The notes: generated by a model not told the origin, from the letters alone. DNA of 64,000 nt from Pedobacter sp. MR2016-24 (GCF_026239655.1 NZ_JAPIVO010000003.1:310001-374000); one strand, 5' to 3'; shown: positions 27,404 through 38,033, counted from the stretch's first letter. Translations and numbers: made by a program.

Positions 27404-27979
27404 CTATACGTCAGCCTTAATCGTTTTTAATCCTTTAGTCCACCTCACCAGCTCCTTCAATAATGCGGCGGCTGATTTTACAGCAATCTCTGTCGGCTCG
27501 AATACGCCATTTTCATTGATATGCTCTGTAAAAAAAGGAATGTTCACCATTTCATACAAAGGCACTACCTTAAAGGTCGCCAGGTCATTTTTCAAAGCAT
27601 TGGCTGCGCGTGTTCCGGCAGATACCCCACCATAACTTACAATGCCACCCGCTTTGTAATTCCATTCCGTATACAAATATTCCAATGCATTTCTCAGGGG
27701 TGCAGGATAACCAAAATCATACTCTCCTGTTACAAAAATAAAGGCATCTGCCTCCTCAATTTTAGCACTCCATTTTTTGGTATGCTCATGCTGGTACTTT
27801 TTCATGGCAGGATGGTTCGGCTCGTCCATCAATGGCAATTTTACTTCACCAAGATCCAGGAGTTCTACCTCAAAACTGCCGGATTGCTCCGCCACTCCCT
27901 TGATCCATTCCGCAATCAGTGGTCCTTTTCTTCCCGGTCTTACCGTCGCATTTATAATTTTCAGCTTATCCATAGTCAT
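27404..27979 (-). CDS. NADPH-dependent FMN reductase family protein
   Basis: 191 aa. Flavodoxin-like fold with the phosphate loop at ATVRPGRKGPLIAEW and the FMN segment FVTGEYDFGYPAPLRNALEYLYTEW, plus YGGVSAGTRAANAL. The family reduces FMN, quinones or azo dyes. ATGs at 27979 and 27973 are both usable. It is probably cotranscribed with the DsbA-like gene. Confidence 0.9.
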   Translation of the reverse strand: MTMDKLKIINATVRPGRKGPLIAEWIKGVAEQSGSFEVELLDLGEVKLPLMDEPNHPAMKKYQHEHTKKWSAKIEEADAFIFVTGEYDFGYPAPLRNALEYLYTEWNYKAGGIVSYGGVSAGTRAANALKNDLATFKVVPLYEMVNIPFFTEHINENGVFEPTEIAVKSAAALLKELVRWTKGLKTIKADV

Positions 27980-28062
27980 TAGGTATATACCTGTTTAACA
28001 GCAGATCAATGCTAAATGTTTAGCAGAGGCGTATTTTATGCAGCGCAAAAGCATTTAAATAC

Positions 28063-29103
28063 TTATTTACTGACTTTAAAAATAGTGGTTTGCGTATACG
28101 TCTGGCCCGGCATCAGCACCGTATCCGGAAAACCAGGTATGTTCACACTATTCGGCGCATGTTGTGTCTCTACGCAAAATGCCTCAAAAGGATGATAATC
28201 TTTACCGCCTTTAGCTTTTTCTACATTCAAATATTTGGCGGTATAAAAATGGGCTACAGGTTCTGTGGTGTAAATCTCCAGTTTCAATCCGGATGATGCG
28301 GCAGTCGTCTCCGATGCCAGTGCCAGTTCTCCGTAAGGCGTATCCAGCACATAACTCTGATCATATCCTTCTGCGGGATCCCAATCCTTACCAATAGCCT
28401 TCCCTGCCCTGAAATCATGGATCGTCCCCTCTACCGGCAATACCTGTCCGGTAACGATATATTCTTCGTCCTGCGCCAGGTAATTACTGGCCGGCATCCT
28501 GTGATGGTGATTCGCTACGTTACCGCCATGGGTTTCCAGGTTAAAATAACTGTGATGTGTTAAATTCACTGGTGTAGCCGCATCAGTAGTCGCCTTATAA
28601 TCCAGCGTCAGCTCATCTTCTTCAGACAGTTTAAAGGTTACCTGCACGGTCAGCGTACCGGGAAAATTCTCCTCATTCGCCGGACTTATATATTGCAATG
28701 TTAAACTCGGGTCAACCGTTGGCAGGATGTCCCAAACCTTTTTGTCGAAACCGCTCTCTCCACCATGCAGACTTTTCGTCAACTGGTACGATTTACCTGA
28801 AATACTGAACTGACCGTCCTTGATCCGGTTGGAATACCGGCCTACAATTACGCCCAGGTAGGGATAATTCTCCAGGTAATCTTCCGACAAATAACTGTCA
28901 AAATCATCGAAACCCAACACTATATCTTGTTTATCGCCCGCGGCGTTGGTCACCACAAAATTATTAATGATTCCCCCATAATTGTAAATGGTTACATAAC
29001 TGCCCTTGCTGTTTTTTAATTCAAGTGCAAAAACCTCTTTACCGTCAATAATTTTTCCTGTGCTAATTTGATTTGCTTTCATAAATTGTATATTGGTCTC
29101 CAT
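28063..29103 (-). CDS. galM: Aldose 1-epimerase (galactose mutarotase)
   Basis: 346 aa. The family signatures are seen: VIVGRYSNRIKDGQF, LHGGESGFDKKVW, the catalytic His in LTHHSYFNLET, and the catalytic Glu in FEAFCVETQHAP. It interconverts alpha and beta anomers so that galactokinase can act. It is divergent from galK with an 87-bp shared promoter region. A second ATG at 29082 is also possible. Confidence 0.95.
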   Translation of the reverse strand: METNIQFMKANQISTGKIIDGKEVFALELKNSKGSYVTIYNYGGIINNFVVTNAAGDKQDIVLGFDDFDSYLSEDYLENYPYLGVIVGRYSNRIKDGQFSISGKSYQLTKSLHGGESGFDKKVWDILPTVDPSLTLQYISPANEENFPGTLTVQVTFKLSEEDELTLDYKATTDAATPVNLTHHSYFNLETHGGNVANHHHRMPASNYLAQDEEYIVTGQVLPVEGTIHDFRAGKAIGKDWDPAEGYDQSYVLDTPYGELALASETTAASSGLKLEIYTTEPVAHFYTAKYLNVEKAKGGKDYHPFEAFCVETQHAPNSVNIPGFPDTVLMPGQTYTQTTIFKVSK

Positions 29104-29190
29104 TTATACATTGAAAACAATACTACAAATAATTAGAGTAAAATCTGAAGCAGAAACAAATTAAAAAAGACAAGAACCAATTATAACCCA

Positions 29191-30342
29191 ATGAAAGAGC
29201 AATTAGCTACGAAATTTTACGATACTTACGGACAACAGCCAGCCGCTACTTATTTCACACCAGGCCGTGTAAACCTGATCGGCGAACATATCGATTATAA
29301 CGGCGGACTGGTTTTACCATGCGCAATTACCTTAGGTACCTGGCTCTGCCTGGCACCGAATAATGATCAGGTGATCAGGTTCAAAAGTGTAAACTTTCCT
29401 GAGGAAGCGAACATCCCTCTTCAGGCGGGTTATACCAAAGACGGTCCGGGCTGGTACAATTATCCCTTGGGCGTTTTCAATGAAATACTAAAAAACTTCC
29501 AGATCCCTGTAGGATTCGATTTACTTTATTTCGGTAATATTCCCGTAGGTTCCGGACTTTCCTCTTCTGCCTCTATTGAAGTGGTTACCGCTTATGCTTT
29601 AACGGCTTACCTGGAGCTGGATCTGGACAGACTGGCTTTAGTACAGCTGGCTAAAAGGGTAGAAAATGACTTTATCGGTGTAAACAGCGGGATTATGGAC
29701 CAGTTTGCGGTTGCATTTGGCGAAAAAGACAAAGCGATTGTACTCAACTGTGATACGCTCGATTATAAAATTGTGGCTTGTGACCTGGGCGACCATAACC
29801 TGGTGATCATCAATACCAACAAACCCCGCGGACTGGCGGAATCAAAATACAATGAACGTGTGGAAGAATGCCAGACGGCACTGCAATTACTGAATCAGGA
29901 AGTGAAACTCAATAACCTGTGCGAGCTTACGGCAGCAGAATTCGAAAAGTACAAACACCTCATTAAGGATGAAACCATCTTAAAACGTGCGACACATGTG
30001 ATTGAAGAAAACGACAGGGTTAACCTGGCTGCAAAAGCATTGAGCGAAGGCGAGCTGGAAGAGTTCGGTCGTCTGATGTATGCTTCTCACCAGTCACTCA
30101 AGGATTTATATGAAGTAAGTGGTCAGGAACTGGATGCTGTAGTAGAATTCAGTGCCACCTATCCTGCTGTTACCGGCGCAAGAATGACCGGTGCCGGATT
30201 TGGCGGCTGCGCGATTGCGATACTTAAAAAAGGTCAGGAGGACGATTACCGTGAGAAACTGACTGCTTTTTATGAAGCAAAAATTGGTTATGCACCGGAG
30301 GTCTATGTAAGTGAAATTGGCAGTGGCGCAACCACAATTTAA
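29191..30342 (+). CDS. galK: Galactokinase
   Basis: 383 aa, full length. The galactokinase signature GRVNLIGEHIDYNGG is at the N-terminus, with the GHMP ATP loop PVGSGLSSSASIE and the C-terminal GHMP motif MTGAGFGGCAIAIL. It phosphorylates alpha-D-galactose at C1. It pairs with divergent galM for the Leloir pathway; galT and galE are not in the window. The methyltransferase gene begins 16 nt downstream. Confidence 0.97.
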   Translation: MKEQLATKFYDTYGQQPAATYFTPGRVNLIGEHIDYNGGLVLPCAITLGTWLCLAPNNDQVIRFKSVNFPEEANIPLQAGYTKDGPGWYNYPLGVFNEILKNFQIPVGFDLLYFGNIPVGSGLSSSASIEVVTAYALTAYLELDLDRLALVQLAKRVENDFIGVNSGIMDQFAVAFGEKDKAIVLNCDTLDYKIVACDLGDHNLVIINTNKPRGLAESKYNERVEECQTALQLLNQEVKLNNLCELTAAEFEKYKHLIKDETILKRATHVIEENDRVNLAAKALSEGELEEFGRLMYASHQSLKDLYEVSGQELDAVVEFSATYPAVTGARMTGAGFGGCAIAILKKGQEDDYREKLTAFYEAKIGYAPEVYVSEIGSGATTI

Positions 30343-30357
30343 TTCTATTTTTGCCCC

Positions 30358-30888
30358 ATGCAAAAATTAAAGTTAGATGAATTGAACCGCGTAGGTGTAG
30401 AAGAATTCAAAACACAGGATAAACTGCCGGTAGTAGTCATTCTTGATAATGTGCGCAGCATGCATAATGTAGGATCTGCATTCAGAACAGGTGATGGTTT
30501 CGCTATCGAAAAAATGATCCTTTGCGGCATTACCGCTACACCGCCACACCGTGAAATTGAAAAAACGGCTTTAGGTGCTACACAGTCGGTAGACTGGCTG
30601 CATTATGACGACACGATGGATGCGATAAATGAATTGAAAGCTAATGGTTACGAGATCATCGCTATTGAGCAGGCTGCAGGAAGCATCATGCTCAATACTT
30701 TTAAACCCGATACCACAAAAAAATATGCGCTGATCTTTGGCAATGAAGTCAACGGCGTAAGTGATGAAGTAATGGCAGTGATCGATAAATGTATCGAGAT
30801 CCCGCAGTTTGGCACCAAACATTCCTTCAATATCGTGATTTCTGCCGGTATTGTCCTTTGGGATTTTTACGCAAAACTTCGTCTTTAA
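30358..30888 (+). CDS. TrmH/SpoU family RNA methyltransferase
   Basis: 176 aa, a minimal SPOUT enzyme. The three SpoU motifs are VRSMHNVGSAFRTGDGF, YALIFGNEVNGVSDE and IPQFGTKHSFNIVISAGIVLW. It 2'-O-methylates a tRNA or rRNA ribose using S-adenosylmethionine; the target is not evident. It is probably cotranscribed with galK. Confidence 0.92.
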   Translation: MQKLKLDELNRVGVEEFKTQDKLPVVVILDNVRSMHNVGSAFRTGDGFAIEKMILCGITATPPHREIEKTALGATQSVDWLHYDDTMDAINELKANGYEIIAIEQAAGSIMLNTFKPDTTKKYALIFGNEVNGVSDEVMAVIDKCIEIPQFGTKHSFNIVISAGIVLWDFYAKLRL

Positions 30889-30936
30889 GCATCAAAACAA
30901 TTGCCTCATCAATATTGATCACCCGCAATAACAAAA

Positions 30937-30968
30937 AAAGCACCAGGAATTTTAATTCCCGGTGCTTT
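30937..30968 (+). terminator. Hairpin terminator after galK and the methyltransferase gene
   Basis: Stem AAAGCACC(A)GGAATT / AATTCC(C)GGTGCTTT with one mismatch, placed between the plus-strand methyltransferase and minus-strand gltD stop, so usable from both sides. Confidence 0.75.
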
Positions 30969-31016
30969 CTGGTTAGTACTGTATTGGTTTTGTTTGTATA
31001 AACTCGTAGTGCTTAC

Positions 31017-32483
31017 TTATGCGTAAGGAATTCCGTCTTTAGTTTGCAATTTACTTTCGCCCATCAGGTATTCGTCAACTTTCCTCGCCGCCTCACGGCC
31101 TTCAGAAATTGCCCATACTACTAAGGACTGTCCTCTTCTCATATCTCCAGCTGCAAAAATCTTTGCAATGTTCGTTTGGTATTTTCCTTCTTCTGCTTTT
31201 ACGTTACCCCTGTTATCCAGTTCAACACCTAATTTTTCAATTAAACCTTCTTTCTGCGGATGTAAGAAACCCATCGCCAATAAGACCAGCTGACAAGGCA
31301 GCTCACGCTCTGTTCCGGCGATCTCTTTGAAGTTTAGCGGGCGACCGCTCGGATCAATTTCCCATTCCACATCCACCACCCGTAAAGCTTTCAGCTGGTT
31401 GTTTTCATCAGCAATATACGCTTTTGTATTCACACCCCAAGCTCTTTCGCAACCTTCTTCATGAGAAGAGGTAACTTTTAACAACATCGGGAACGTAGGC
31501 CATGGCATATTATTCGTACGCTGATGCGATGGCATTGGCATAATCTCAAACTGCGTTACCGATCTTGCACCCTGGCGGTTTGATGTACCGATACAGTCAG
31601 ATCCTGTATCACCACCACCAATCACAATCACATCTTTGCCGGTCGCCGTAATCGGCTCCTGCTCAAAGCTGAAATTACGTACACGCTTGTTTTGCTGTTT
31701 CAGGAAGTCCATCGCAAAATGTATGCCTTTCGCAGATCTGCCCGTTACCGGAAGATCACGCGGAATAGTAGATCCGCCAGCCAGGACGATCGACTGGTAT
31801 TCTCTCAGTAAGGTATTCAGCTCTACATTCACGCCAACGTTGGAATTGCATTTAAACTCAATGCCTTCTTTTTCCATCAGCTTAATCCTTCTCGTCACCA
31901 CATCTTTCTGCAGTTTGAAATCAGGAATACCGTAGTTCAGTAATCCTCCCGGAGTATCGTCACGTTCATAAACCACTACCTCGTGACCAGCTTTATTGAG
32001 CTGGGCAGCAGCAGCTAATCCTGCCGGACCTGAACCAATTACCGCTACTTTTTTACCGGTGCGGATCAATGGTGGTTCTGCTTTGATATATCCTTTTGAA
32101 AAAGCAATCTCAATAATATGTTTTTCTATCTCTTCAATAGAGACAGGAGATTTGTTAATTCCCAGTACGCAGGCCGATTCGCATGGCGCCGGACAAATCC
32201 TGCCTGTAAACTCAGGGAAATTGTTGGTACTTAACAAGATACTCGATGCCAGCTCCCATTCTCCTTTATATACGGCTTCGTTAAACTCAGGAATCACATT
32301 TCCCAAAGGGCAACCCGACTGACAAAATGGTACGCCGCAGTCCATGCAACGTGCACCTTCCTGCTTCACCTGTTCCTGCTCAAAAGCTACAACAAACTCG
32401 TTGTAATGCTGGAGACGCGCCTTAGCATCTTGTTTTGCAGGAGCAGTTCTTTCATACTCTAAAAATCCAGTTACTTTTCCCAT
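31017..32483 (-). CDS. gltD: Glutamate synthase (NADPH) small subunit
   Basis: 488 aa. The N-terminal iron-sulfur region has CMDCGVPFCQSGCPLGN and CPAPCESACVLG. An FAD-binding VAVIGSGPAGLAAAAQL and an NADPH-binding VIVIGGGDTGSDCIG follow. It takes electrons from NADPH and passes them to the large subunit for glutamine-dependent glutamate synthesis. Its start codon shares one base with the gltB stop, so the two are translationally coupled. Confidence 0.97.
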   Translation of the reverse strand: MGKVTGFLEYERTAPAKQDAKARLQHYNEFVVAFEQEQVKQEGARCMDCGVPFCQSGCPLGNVIPEFNEAVYKGEWELASSILLSTNNFPEFTGRICPAPCESACVLGINKSPVSIEEIEKHIIEIAFSKGYIKAEPPLIRTGKKVAVIGSGPAGLAAAAQLNKAGHEVVVYERDDTPGGLLNYGIPDFKLQKDVVTRRIKLMEKEGIEFKCNSNVGVNVELNTLLREYQSIVLAGGSTIPRDLPVTGRSAKGIHFAMDFLKQQNKRVRNFSFEQEPITATGKDVIVIGGGDTGSDCIGTSNRQGARSVTQFEIMPMPSHQRTNNMPWPTFPMLLKVTSSHEEGCERAWGVNTKAYIADENNQLKALRVVDVEWEIDPSGRPLNFKEIAGTERELPCQLVLLAMGFLHPQKEGLIEKLGVELDNRGNVKAEEGKYQTNIAKIFAAGDMRRGQSLVVWAISEGREAARKVDEYLMGESKLQTKDGIPYA

Positions 32484-35400
32484 TATGATATTTTTACTTT
32501 ATTAGATTTTTTCAATAAAACAGCTTTGTATTCTTTAGGGAATACCTTGATGAAGTGTGCCGACTGAGTTGCCCAGTCACTCAAGATAAACTCAGCCAAC
32601 TTGCTTTTTGTCAGTTGAATATGTTTAGCCAATAAGCTATTGATACGTAACTCATCCTCTTCATTCAGCGGATCAAGATCAACCATCTCCTTATTACATT
32701 TATTAGGGAAGTCGCCGTTCACATCATATACCCAGGCTACACCACCACTCATACCAGCAGCAAAATTGCTACCCGTATTTCCGAGGATCAGTACCTCACC
32801 ACCAGTCATGTACTCACAACCGTGATCTCCCAGTCCTTCTACTACTGCCGTAGCACCAGAGTTCCTCACCGCAAAACGTTCACCCGCCAGTCCGCGTACA
32901 AACAGTTCACCTGAAGTTGCCCCATACAGCGCCACATTACCAATCAGGATATTTTGCTCAGGCACATAAGTCACTTCCTTAAAAGGATAGATCGACAGGC
33001 GTGCACCCGATAGTCCTTTACCCACGTAGTCATTTCCTTCACCTTCCAGCTCCAGCGAAAGTCCCCTTGCTGCAAAAGCACCGAAACTTTGTCCCGCAGA
33101 ACCGTGGAATTTAAAGTTGATCGTATCAGGTGGCAATCCTGCACCTTTATAAATTTTAGACAGCTCATTAGACAACATCGTGCCAATCGCTCGGTCCGTA
33201 TTTTTCACTTCGAAAGTCGCGAATACCGGTTCTTTATTCAATAAGGCCGGCTGTGCACTTTCAATCAGCTGATGATCCAGTACATGGTCAATTCCATGAT
33301 CCTGTTTTTCTGTATTGTATAAGCTCAATCCGTTATCAGGTGCTTTGAACAAAATCGCAGAAAGATCAAGGTTTTTCAGTTTCCAGTCTTCCGGGCTAAC
33401 CGCACGTAAACTCAGTGCATCTGCCTGTCCAACCATCTCTTCTACCGTTCTGAATCCGAGTTCTGCCATCGTTTCGCGTAACTCTTCCGCCAGGAAGCGG
33501 AATAAGTTCACCACATGGTCAGGATCTCCGGTAAACAGTTTTCTCAGGTCAGGATCCTGTGTCGCTACACCAACCGGACAAGTGTTCAGGTGGCATTTTC
33601 TCATCATGATACAGCCCGAAGTTACCAGTGCCGCAGTAGCCACACCCCATTCTTCCGCACCCAATAAAGTGGCAATAGCGATATCACGACCAGTTTTGAG
33701 CTGACCATCCGTCTGCAATACCACCCTGCTTCTCAGCCTGTTTTTAACCAGTGTCTGATGTGCTTCTGCCAATCCTAATTCCCACGGCAAACCGGCATGC
33801 TGAATAGAAGTCAGTGGTGATGCACCTGTACCGCCATCAAAGCCAGATACCAGGATTACGTCCGCATGTGCTTTAGCCACACCTGCCGCAATGGTACCTA
33901 CACCGGCTTTAGAAACCAGTTTCACATTAATCCTTGCCGCCCTGTTTGCATTCTTCAAATCAAAGATCAGCTGTGCTAAATCTTCAATCGAATAAATATC
34001 ATGGTGCGGAGGAGGCGAAATTAAACCAACACCCGGCGTAGCGTGACGAACCTTCGCAATCCAGTCGTCCACTTTATGACCCGGCAGCTGACCACCTTCA
34101 CCTGGTTTAGCACCCTGTGCCATTTTAATCTGCAGCTCATCCGCATTCGTCAGGTAATTACTCGTCACCCCGAAGCGGGCGGAAGCAATCTGTTTAATCG
34201 AAGAGCGCATGGAATCGCCATTCGGTAGCGGTTCGTACCTGAGCTCATCCTCACCCCCTTCTCCAGTATTGCTTTTACCGCCTATCCTGTTCATGGCAAT
34301 TGCCAGAGTAGAATGCGCTTCATGCGAAATCGAACCGAACGACATGGCGCCGGTCGCAAAACGTTTAAATATATTTTCAACCGGTTCTACCTCTTCCAGA
34401 GGAACAGAAGAACGGTTATAATTGAATTCAAATAATCCACGGATGGTATACGCCTGCTGTGTTTGTTCATTCACCAGCTTGCTGTATTGCTTAAACGTGT
34501 TGTAATCATTTTTCCTGGTCGCATTCTGCAATAAGTGGATCGTCTGCGGGTTAAACAAATGCTGCTCCCCTTTTCTTCTCCATTTGTAATTTCCACCGGT
34601 TGGCAAAATCGCATCCGGACGGGTAGATTTTCCAAATACACGACCATGTTTAATCAGACTCTCACGCGCAATCTCATCCAGACCTAAACCACCGATCCTG
34701 GATACTGCACCGCTGAAATAATTATCCACTACACTTTTATGGATCCCCAGGATCTCGAAGATCTGTGCGCCATGGTAAGACTGCAGCGTAGAAATTCCCA
34801 TTTTAGAGAAGATTTTCAGCAATCCGCTGTTTACCGAGTAAATATAATTCTGGATCAGCTTATCCGCTGCAATACCACTCTCTTTATCAAAACCCGTAAT
34901 CGTTTCCAATGCCAGGTAAGGGTTAATTGCTGTGGCACCAAAGCCAATCAGACAAGCGAAGTGATGTACTTCCCAAACATCGCCTGCTTCTACTACAATA
35001 CCCACTGCACCACGGTGACCTTTACGGATCAAATGGTGGTGAACCGCAGAAACTGCCAGCAGCGAAGGAATCGCCGCATGTTCAGAATCCAGTGCCCTGT
35101 CAGACAACACAATTACCTGGAAGCCATCTTCCACAGCATCTACCGCATAACGGCACAGGCGATCCAGCGCCTTAGCCATAGAACCCGGTTTACCATCTGC
35201 CCTGAAATAAGTCTGCAGTGTTTTCGACTGGAATACACCGGTGTCAATACTTCTTACCTTTTCCAGCTCAGGGTTGGTCAGGATCGGATGTTTAATCCCT
35301 ACACAATGACATTGCATCGCATTTTCTTCCAGCAGGTTCCCGTTGTTACCCATAAAACCTGCTAAACTCATCACCACTTTTTCCCTGATCGGGTCAATCG

Positions 35401-36994
35401 GAGGATTTGTTACCTGCGCAAATAACTGTTTGAAATAAGAAGAAAGGTGTTGTGGTTTCTGTGAAAGTACAGCCAAAGGAATATCCGTACCCATAGAACC
35501 AATCGGTTCCTTACCTTCAATCGCCATTGGTTTTAAGATCAGGTCAATATCTTCGCGACTATAACCAAATACCTGCTGGTATTTAAAGATAGACTCATGA
35601 GAGAGGCCTGTAAATACTACCCTTGGGTCAGAAAGCTCCTCCAGACGGATCTGGTATTGATTCAACCAGTCACCATATGGCCTGCGGCTACATACATCAG
35701 TTTTCACTTCCTGATCACTGATGATCCTGCCCTGCTCCATATCCACCACAAACATTTTGCCCGGTGTTAATCTTCCTTTTTCAATTACTTTGCTCTGATC
35801 CAATGCCAGGGCGCCAGACTCAGATGCCATCACTACAATGCCATCCTCTGTAATCGCATAACGCGAAGGTCTCAGACCATTACGGTCCAGCGTCGCACCA
35901 ATCAGGTTACCATCCGTAAACGCAATCGCTGCCGGTCCGTCCCATGGTTCCATTAATGTAGCATGGAACTTATAGAAAGCCTGTTTGATCGGATCCATAT
36001 CCTCGTTACCATCCCAGGCTTCAGGCACGAGCATCATCAGTACATGCGGTAACGAACGACCAGCATGTAGCAACAACTCAATGATATTATCCAGACAGCC
36101 GGAATCCGACTGTGTCTCATCAATTACCGGTAACAGCATATTCAGTTCTTCAGGCGTAAAATAGCTTGAAGCAAAAGATTTCACACTCGAGCGGAACCAG
36201 TTCAGGTTACCCTGCAAAGTATTGATCTCCCCATTATGCGCAATATATCTGAAAGGCTGCGCTAATCTCCATGAAGGAAAAGTATTCGTCGCAAACCTGG
36301 AGTGAATCAGTCCGAATGCCGATACAACACGTTTATCACTTAACTCCGTGAAATACGTACGTACCTGCATAGAGGTCAGCTGTCCTTTATATACTATAGT
36401 ACGTGAAGAGAAGGAAGCGATGTAGAAGTCCGTCTTGATTCCTTTTACCGTATTCAAAATGGTTTTAGTCAGGTAATTCTTAAAAACGTATAATTTACGT
36501 TCAAAATCTGCTCCTGCAGCGATGTGATCAGGACGGGCCACAAACACCTGTTCCATTTCCGGTTCTACCGAAAGCGCCATATCACCTATATCAGTTGTAT
36601 TGGTCAGTACTTTTCTAAAGCCAAGAATTTCCAGACCCAGCTTTTCTGCCGCACGGTAAATCACTTCCCTGCACTCTTCCCTTACCCTTACTTCCTTAGG
36701 GAAAAATAGCATCCCCACACCATAGTCGCCCGACTGGTTTAAACTGAAACCAATCTTCAGACATTCATCATATAAAAATTCATGTGGCACCTGAATCATG
36801 ATACCGGCACCATCGCCCGTATTAATTTCAGCACCGCAAGCCCCCCTGTGGTCCAGATTTTCTAAAATAGTTATAGCATCGGAAATTATTTGCTGAGACT
36901 TTCTCCCCTTTACGTGAGCAACAAAACCAATACCGCAGGCATCGTGTTCAAAACTTGAATTATATAATCCCTGATTTTCCTCTTTTTGTTCCAT
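32483..36994 (-). CDS. gltB: Glutamate synthase large subunit
   Basis: 1503 aa. The class II amidotransferase nucleophile is Cys20 in EHDACGIGFVAH after a short propeptide. The central and FMN domains follow (GGKSNTGEGGEDELRYEP, PGEGGQLPGHKVDDWIAKVRH, HLNTCPVGVATQDP with cluster cysteines), then the C-terminal beta-helix with repeated G-x-x-G turns (GGEVLILGNTGSNFAAGMSGG). It transfers the glutamine amide to 2-oxoglutarate. It is first in the operon, with a long leader region upstream. Confidence 0.98.
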   Translation of the reverse strand: MEQKEENQGLYNSSFEHDACGIGFVAHVKGRKSQQIISDAITILENLDHRGACGAEINTGDGAGIMIQVPHEFLYDECLKIGFSLNQSGDYGVGMLFFPKEVRVREECREVIYRAAEKLGLEILGFRKVLTNTTDIGDMALSVEPEMEQVFVARPDHIAAGADFERKLYVFKNYLTKTILNTVKGIKTDFYIASFSSRTIVYKGQLTSMQVRTYFTELSDKRVVSAFGLIHSRFATNTFPSWRLAQPFRYIAHNGEINTLQGNLNWFRSSVKSFASSYFTPEELNMLLPVIDETQSDSGCLDNIIELLLHAGRSLPHVLMMLVPEAWDGNEDMDPIKQAFYKFHATLMEPWDGPAAIAFTDGNLIGATLDRNGLRPSRYAITEDGIVVMASESGALALDQSKVIEKGRLTPGKMFVVDMEQGRIISDQEVKTDVCSRRPYGDWLNQYQIRLEELSDPRVVFTGLSHESIFKYQQVFGYSREDIDLILKPMAIEGKEPIGSMGTDIPLAVLSQKPQHLSSYFKQLFAQVTNPPIDPIREKVVMSLAGFMGNNGNLLEENAMQCHCVGIKHPILTNPELEKVRSIDTGVFQSKTLQTYFRADGKPGSMAKALDRLCRYAVDAVEDGFQVIVLSDRALDSEHAAIPSLLAVSAVHHHLIRKGHRGAVGIVVEAGDVWEVHHFACLIGFGATAINPYLALETITGFDKESGIAADKLIQNYIYSVNSGLLKIFSKMGISTLQSYHGAQIFEILGIHKSVVDNYFSGAVSRIGGLGLDEIARESLIKHGRVFGKSTRPDAILPTGGNYKWRRKGEQHLFNPQTIHLLQNATRKNDYNTFKQYSKLVNEQTQQAYTIRGLFEFNYNRSSVPLEEVEPVENIFKRFATGAMSFGSISHEAHSTLAIAMNRIGGKSNTGEGGEDELRYEPLPNGDSMRSSIKQIASARFGVTSNYLTNADELQIKMAQGAKPGEGGQLPGHKVDDWIAKVRHATPGVGLISPPPHHDIYSIEDLAQLIFDLKNANRAARINVKLVSKAGVGTIAAGVAKAHADVILVSGFDGGTGASPLTSIQHAGLPWELGLAEAHQTLVKNRLRSRVVLQTDGQLKTGRDIAIATLLGAEEWGVATAALVTSGCIMMRKCHLNTCPVGVATQDPDLRKLFTGDPDHVVNLFRFLAEELRETMAELGFRTVEEMVGQADALSLRAVSPEDWKLKNLDLSAILFKAPDNGLSLYNTEKQDHGIDHVLDHQLIESAQPALLNKEPVFATFEVKNTDRAIGTMLSNELSKIYKGAGLPPDTINFKFHGSAGQSFGAFAARGLSLELEGEGNDYVGKGLSGARLSIYPFKEVTYVPEQNILIGNVALYGATSGELFVRGLAGERFAVRNSGATAVVEGLGDHGCEYMTGGEVLILGNTGSNFAAGMSGGVAWVYDVNGDFPNKCNKEMVDLDPLNEEDELRINSLLAKHIQLTKSKLAEFILSDWATQSAHFIKVFPKEYKAVLLKKSNKVKIS

Positions 36995-37900
36995 ATCTTA
37001 ATGTATTCGAAACACTAAGATAATAAAATCCTATTCAAATTGCCATTTTTACATTTTTTTTATGAACCACAAAGAATGGCACAACGACTGACTCCTTTAT
37101 TTAACAATTTGATAACGATAAATAGATTTCATTATTAATATCATAATCACGCTATTTAGAATCGTTTTTATTAAGACTCCTTCGCTTTTTTAAAATTAAT
37201 ACTAAAAAGCATTTTTTTTAAAACATTTTAGCCGTTAATTATGTTCTGGAAAGCTTGATCAGATTTTTAAAATCTGTTTTACCTGTTTCAGGCAGACAGA
37301 TACACTAAGTGGACAGCAGCTTCAGACTCAGCTTCCAAAAATATAAAATTAATAATCCGATGGTTTTATCAGGAGCTTCCAGATTATAAATTAACCGCTA
37401 TGAAAGGAGTCAGATGAGCAGAAATATTTTTTTCAGGCCAAATTTCGCTAAAAACGCAGATTACTCCTTAAATTAACAAAGCTTGAGTTTGTACAATTAG
37501 TCCTTCAAATCAAAAATTCAAGTACTGTATATTATACTATATATAAGGTGATCCATCTACCCGGATGTTTGGTTCGGCAAACCGATGAGATGCTTCCTGC
37601 TGTTTTGAGCACTTGTTAAATAAGCAGCTGTAATTGTCACCCATACCTAACCAGCACCCGATTTTCACTCCTCAGGAAAACAGATTTATCATTTTTTTCA
37701 CCCAATATCCCCTGACCTGCGCATTTTCCCAGCCGAAAAACACCACAGCCAAGCCCAATTCAATCCCGTTTTCGCCCTCAAAACGGCAGATTCGCACTTT
37801 TTTAAAAATAAATGAAAAAAATATTGTCTTACAATACCCTAAATCTCAATCTATTATCCTTTCAAGCCGATTATTTATTAAAAAATATCTTGCACACTGT
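36995..37900. other. Long gene-poor stretch upstream of gltB and the SRP RNA
   Basis: About 900 bases, very A/T-rich, with no convincing gene. It must contain the gltB promoter near its left end. A small palindrome (CAGATTTT-T-AAAATCTG, 37260-37276) and a structured-looking patch near 37552-37600 (GGATG and GGTTCGGCAAACC inverted segments) are the only features noticed. A 92-codon frame at 37634-37912 has low complexity and no family signature. A further small RNA gene here is possible, but I cannot support one. Confidence 0.4.
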
Positions 37901-37930
37901 TTTGTAGACTAAACTCTTTTGCTACATTTG
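37901..37930 (+). promoter_or_regulatory. Promoter of the SRP RNA gene
   Basis: TTTG at 37901-37904 and TACATTTG at 37923-37930, 18 nt apart, match the Bacteroidota consensus. Transcription would begin close to 37933, which is the first base of the RNA's closing stem. Confidence 0.75.
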
Positions 37931-37932
37931 CA

Positions 37933-38033
37933 GTGGGCAAGTCCTTTACGATCAGCTCCCTTTGAACTCCCCCAGGGCGGGAACGAAGCAAGGGTAGAAG
38001 GTTGTAGCGGTGCGATAAAGGTTGCTTGCCCAC
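37933..38033 (+). ncRNA. ffs: Signal recognition particle RNA (4.5S type)
   Basis: About 101 nt. The ends pair (GTGGGCAAG with CTTGCCCAC). The middle carries the universal SRP domain IV segment CAGGGCGGGAACGAAGCAAG with its tetraloop and symmetric/asymmetric loops. A seven-T run directly follows (38034-38040), making the closing stem double as terminator. It scaffolds Ffh for co-translational membrane targeting. Confidence 0.93.

Noticed and set aside
37634..37912. 92-codon plus-strand frame before the SRP RNA
   Set aside because: Low-complexity product that runs across the SRP RNA promoter region.
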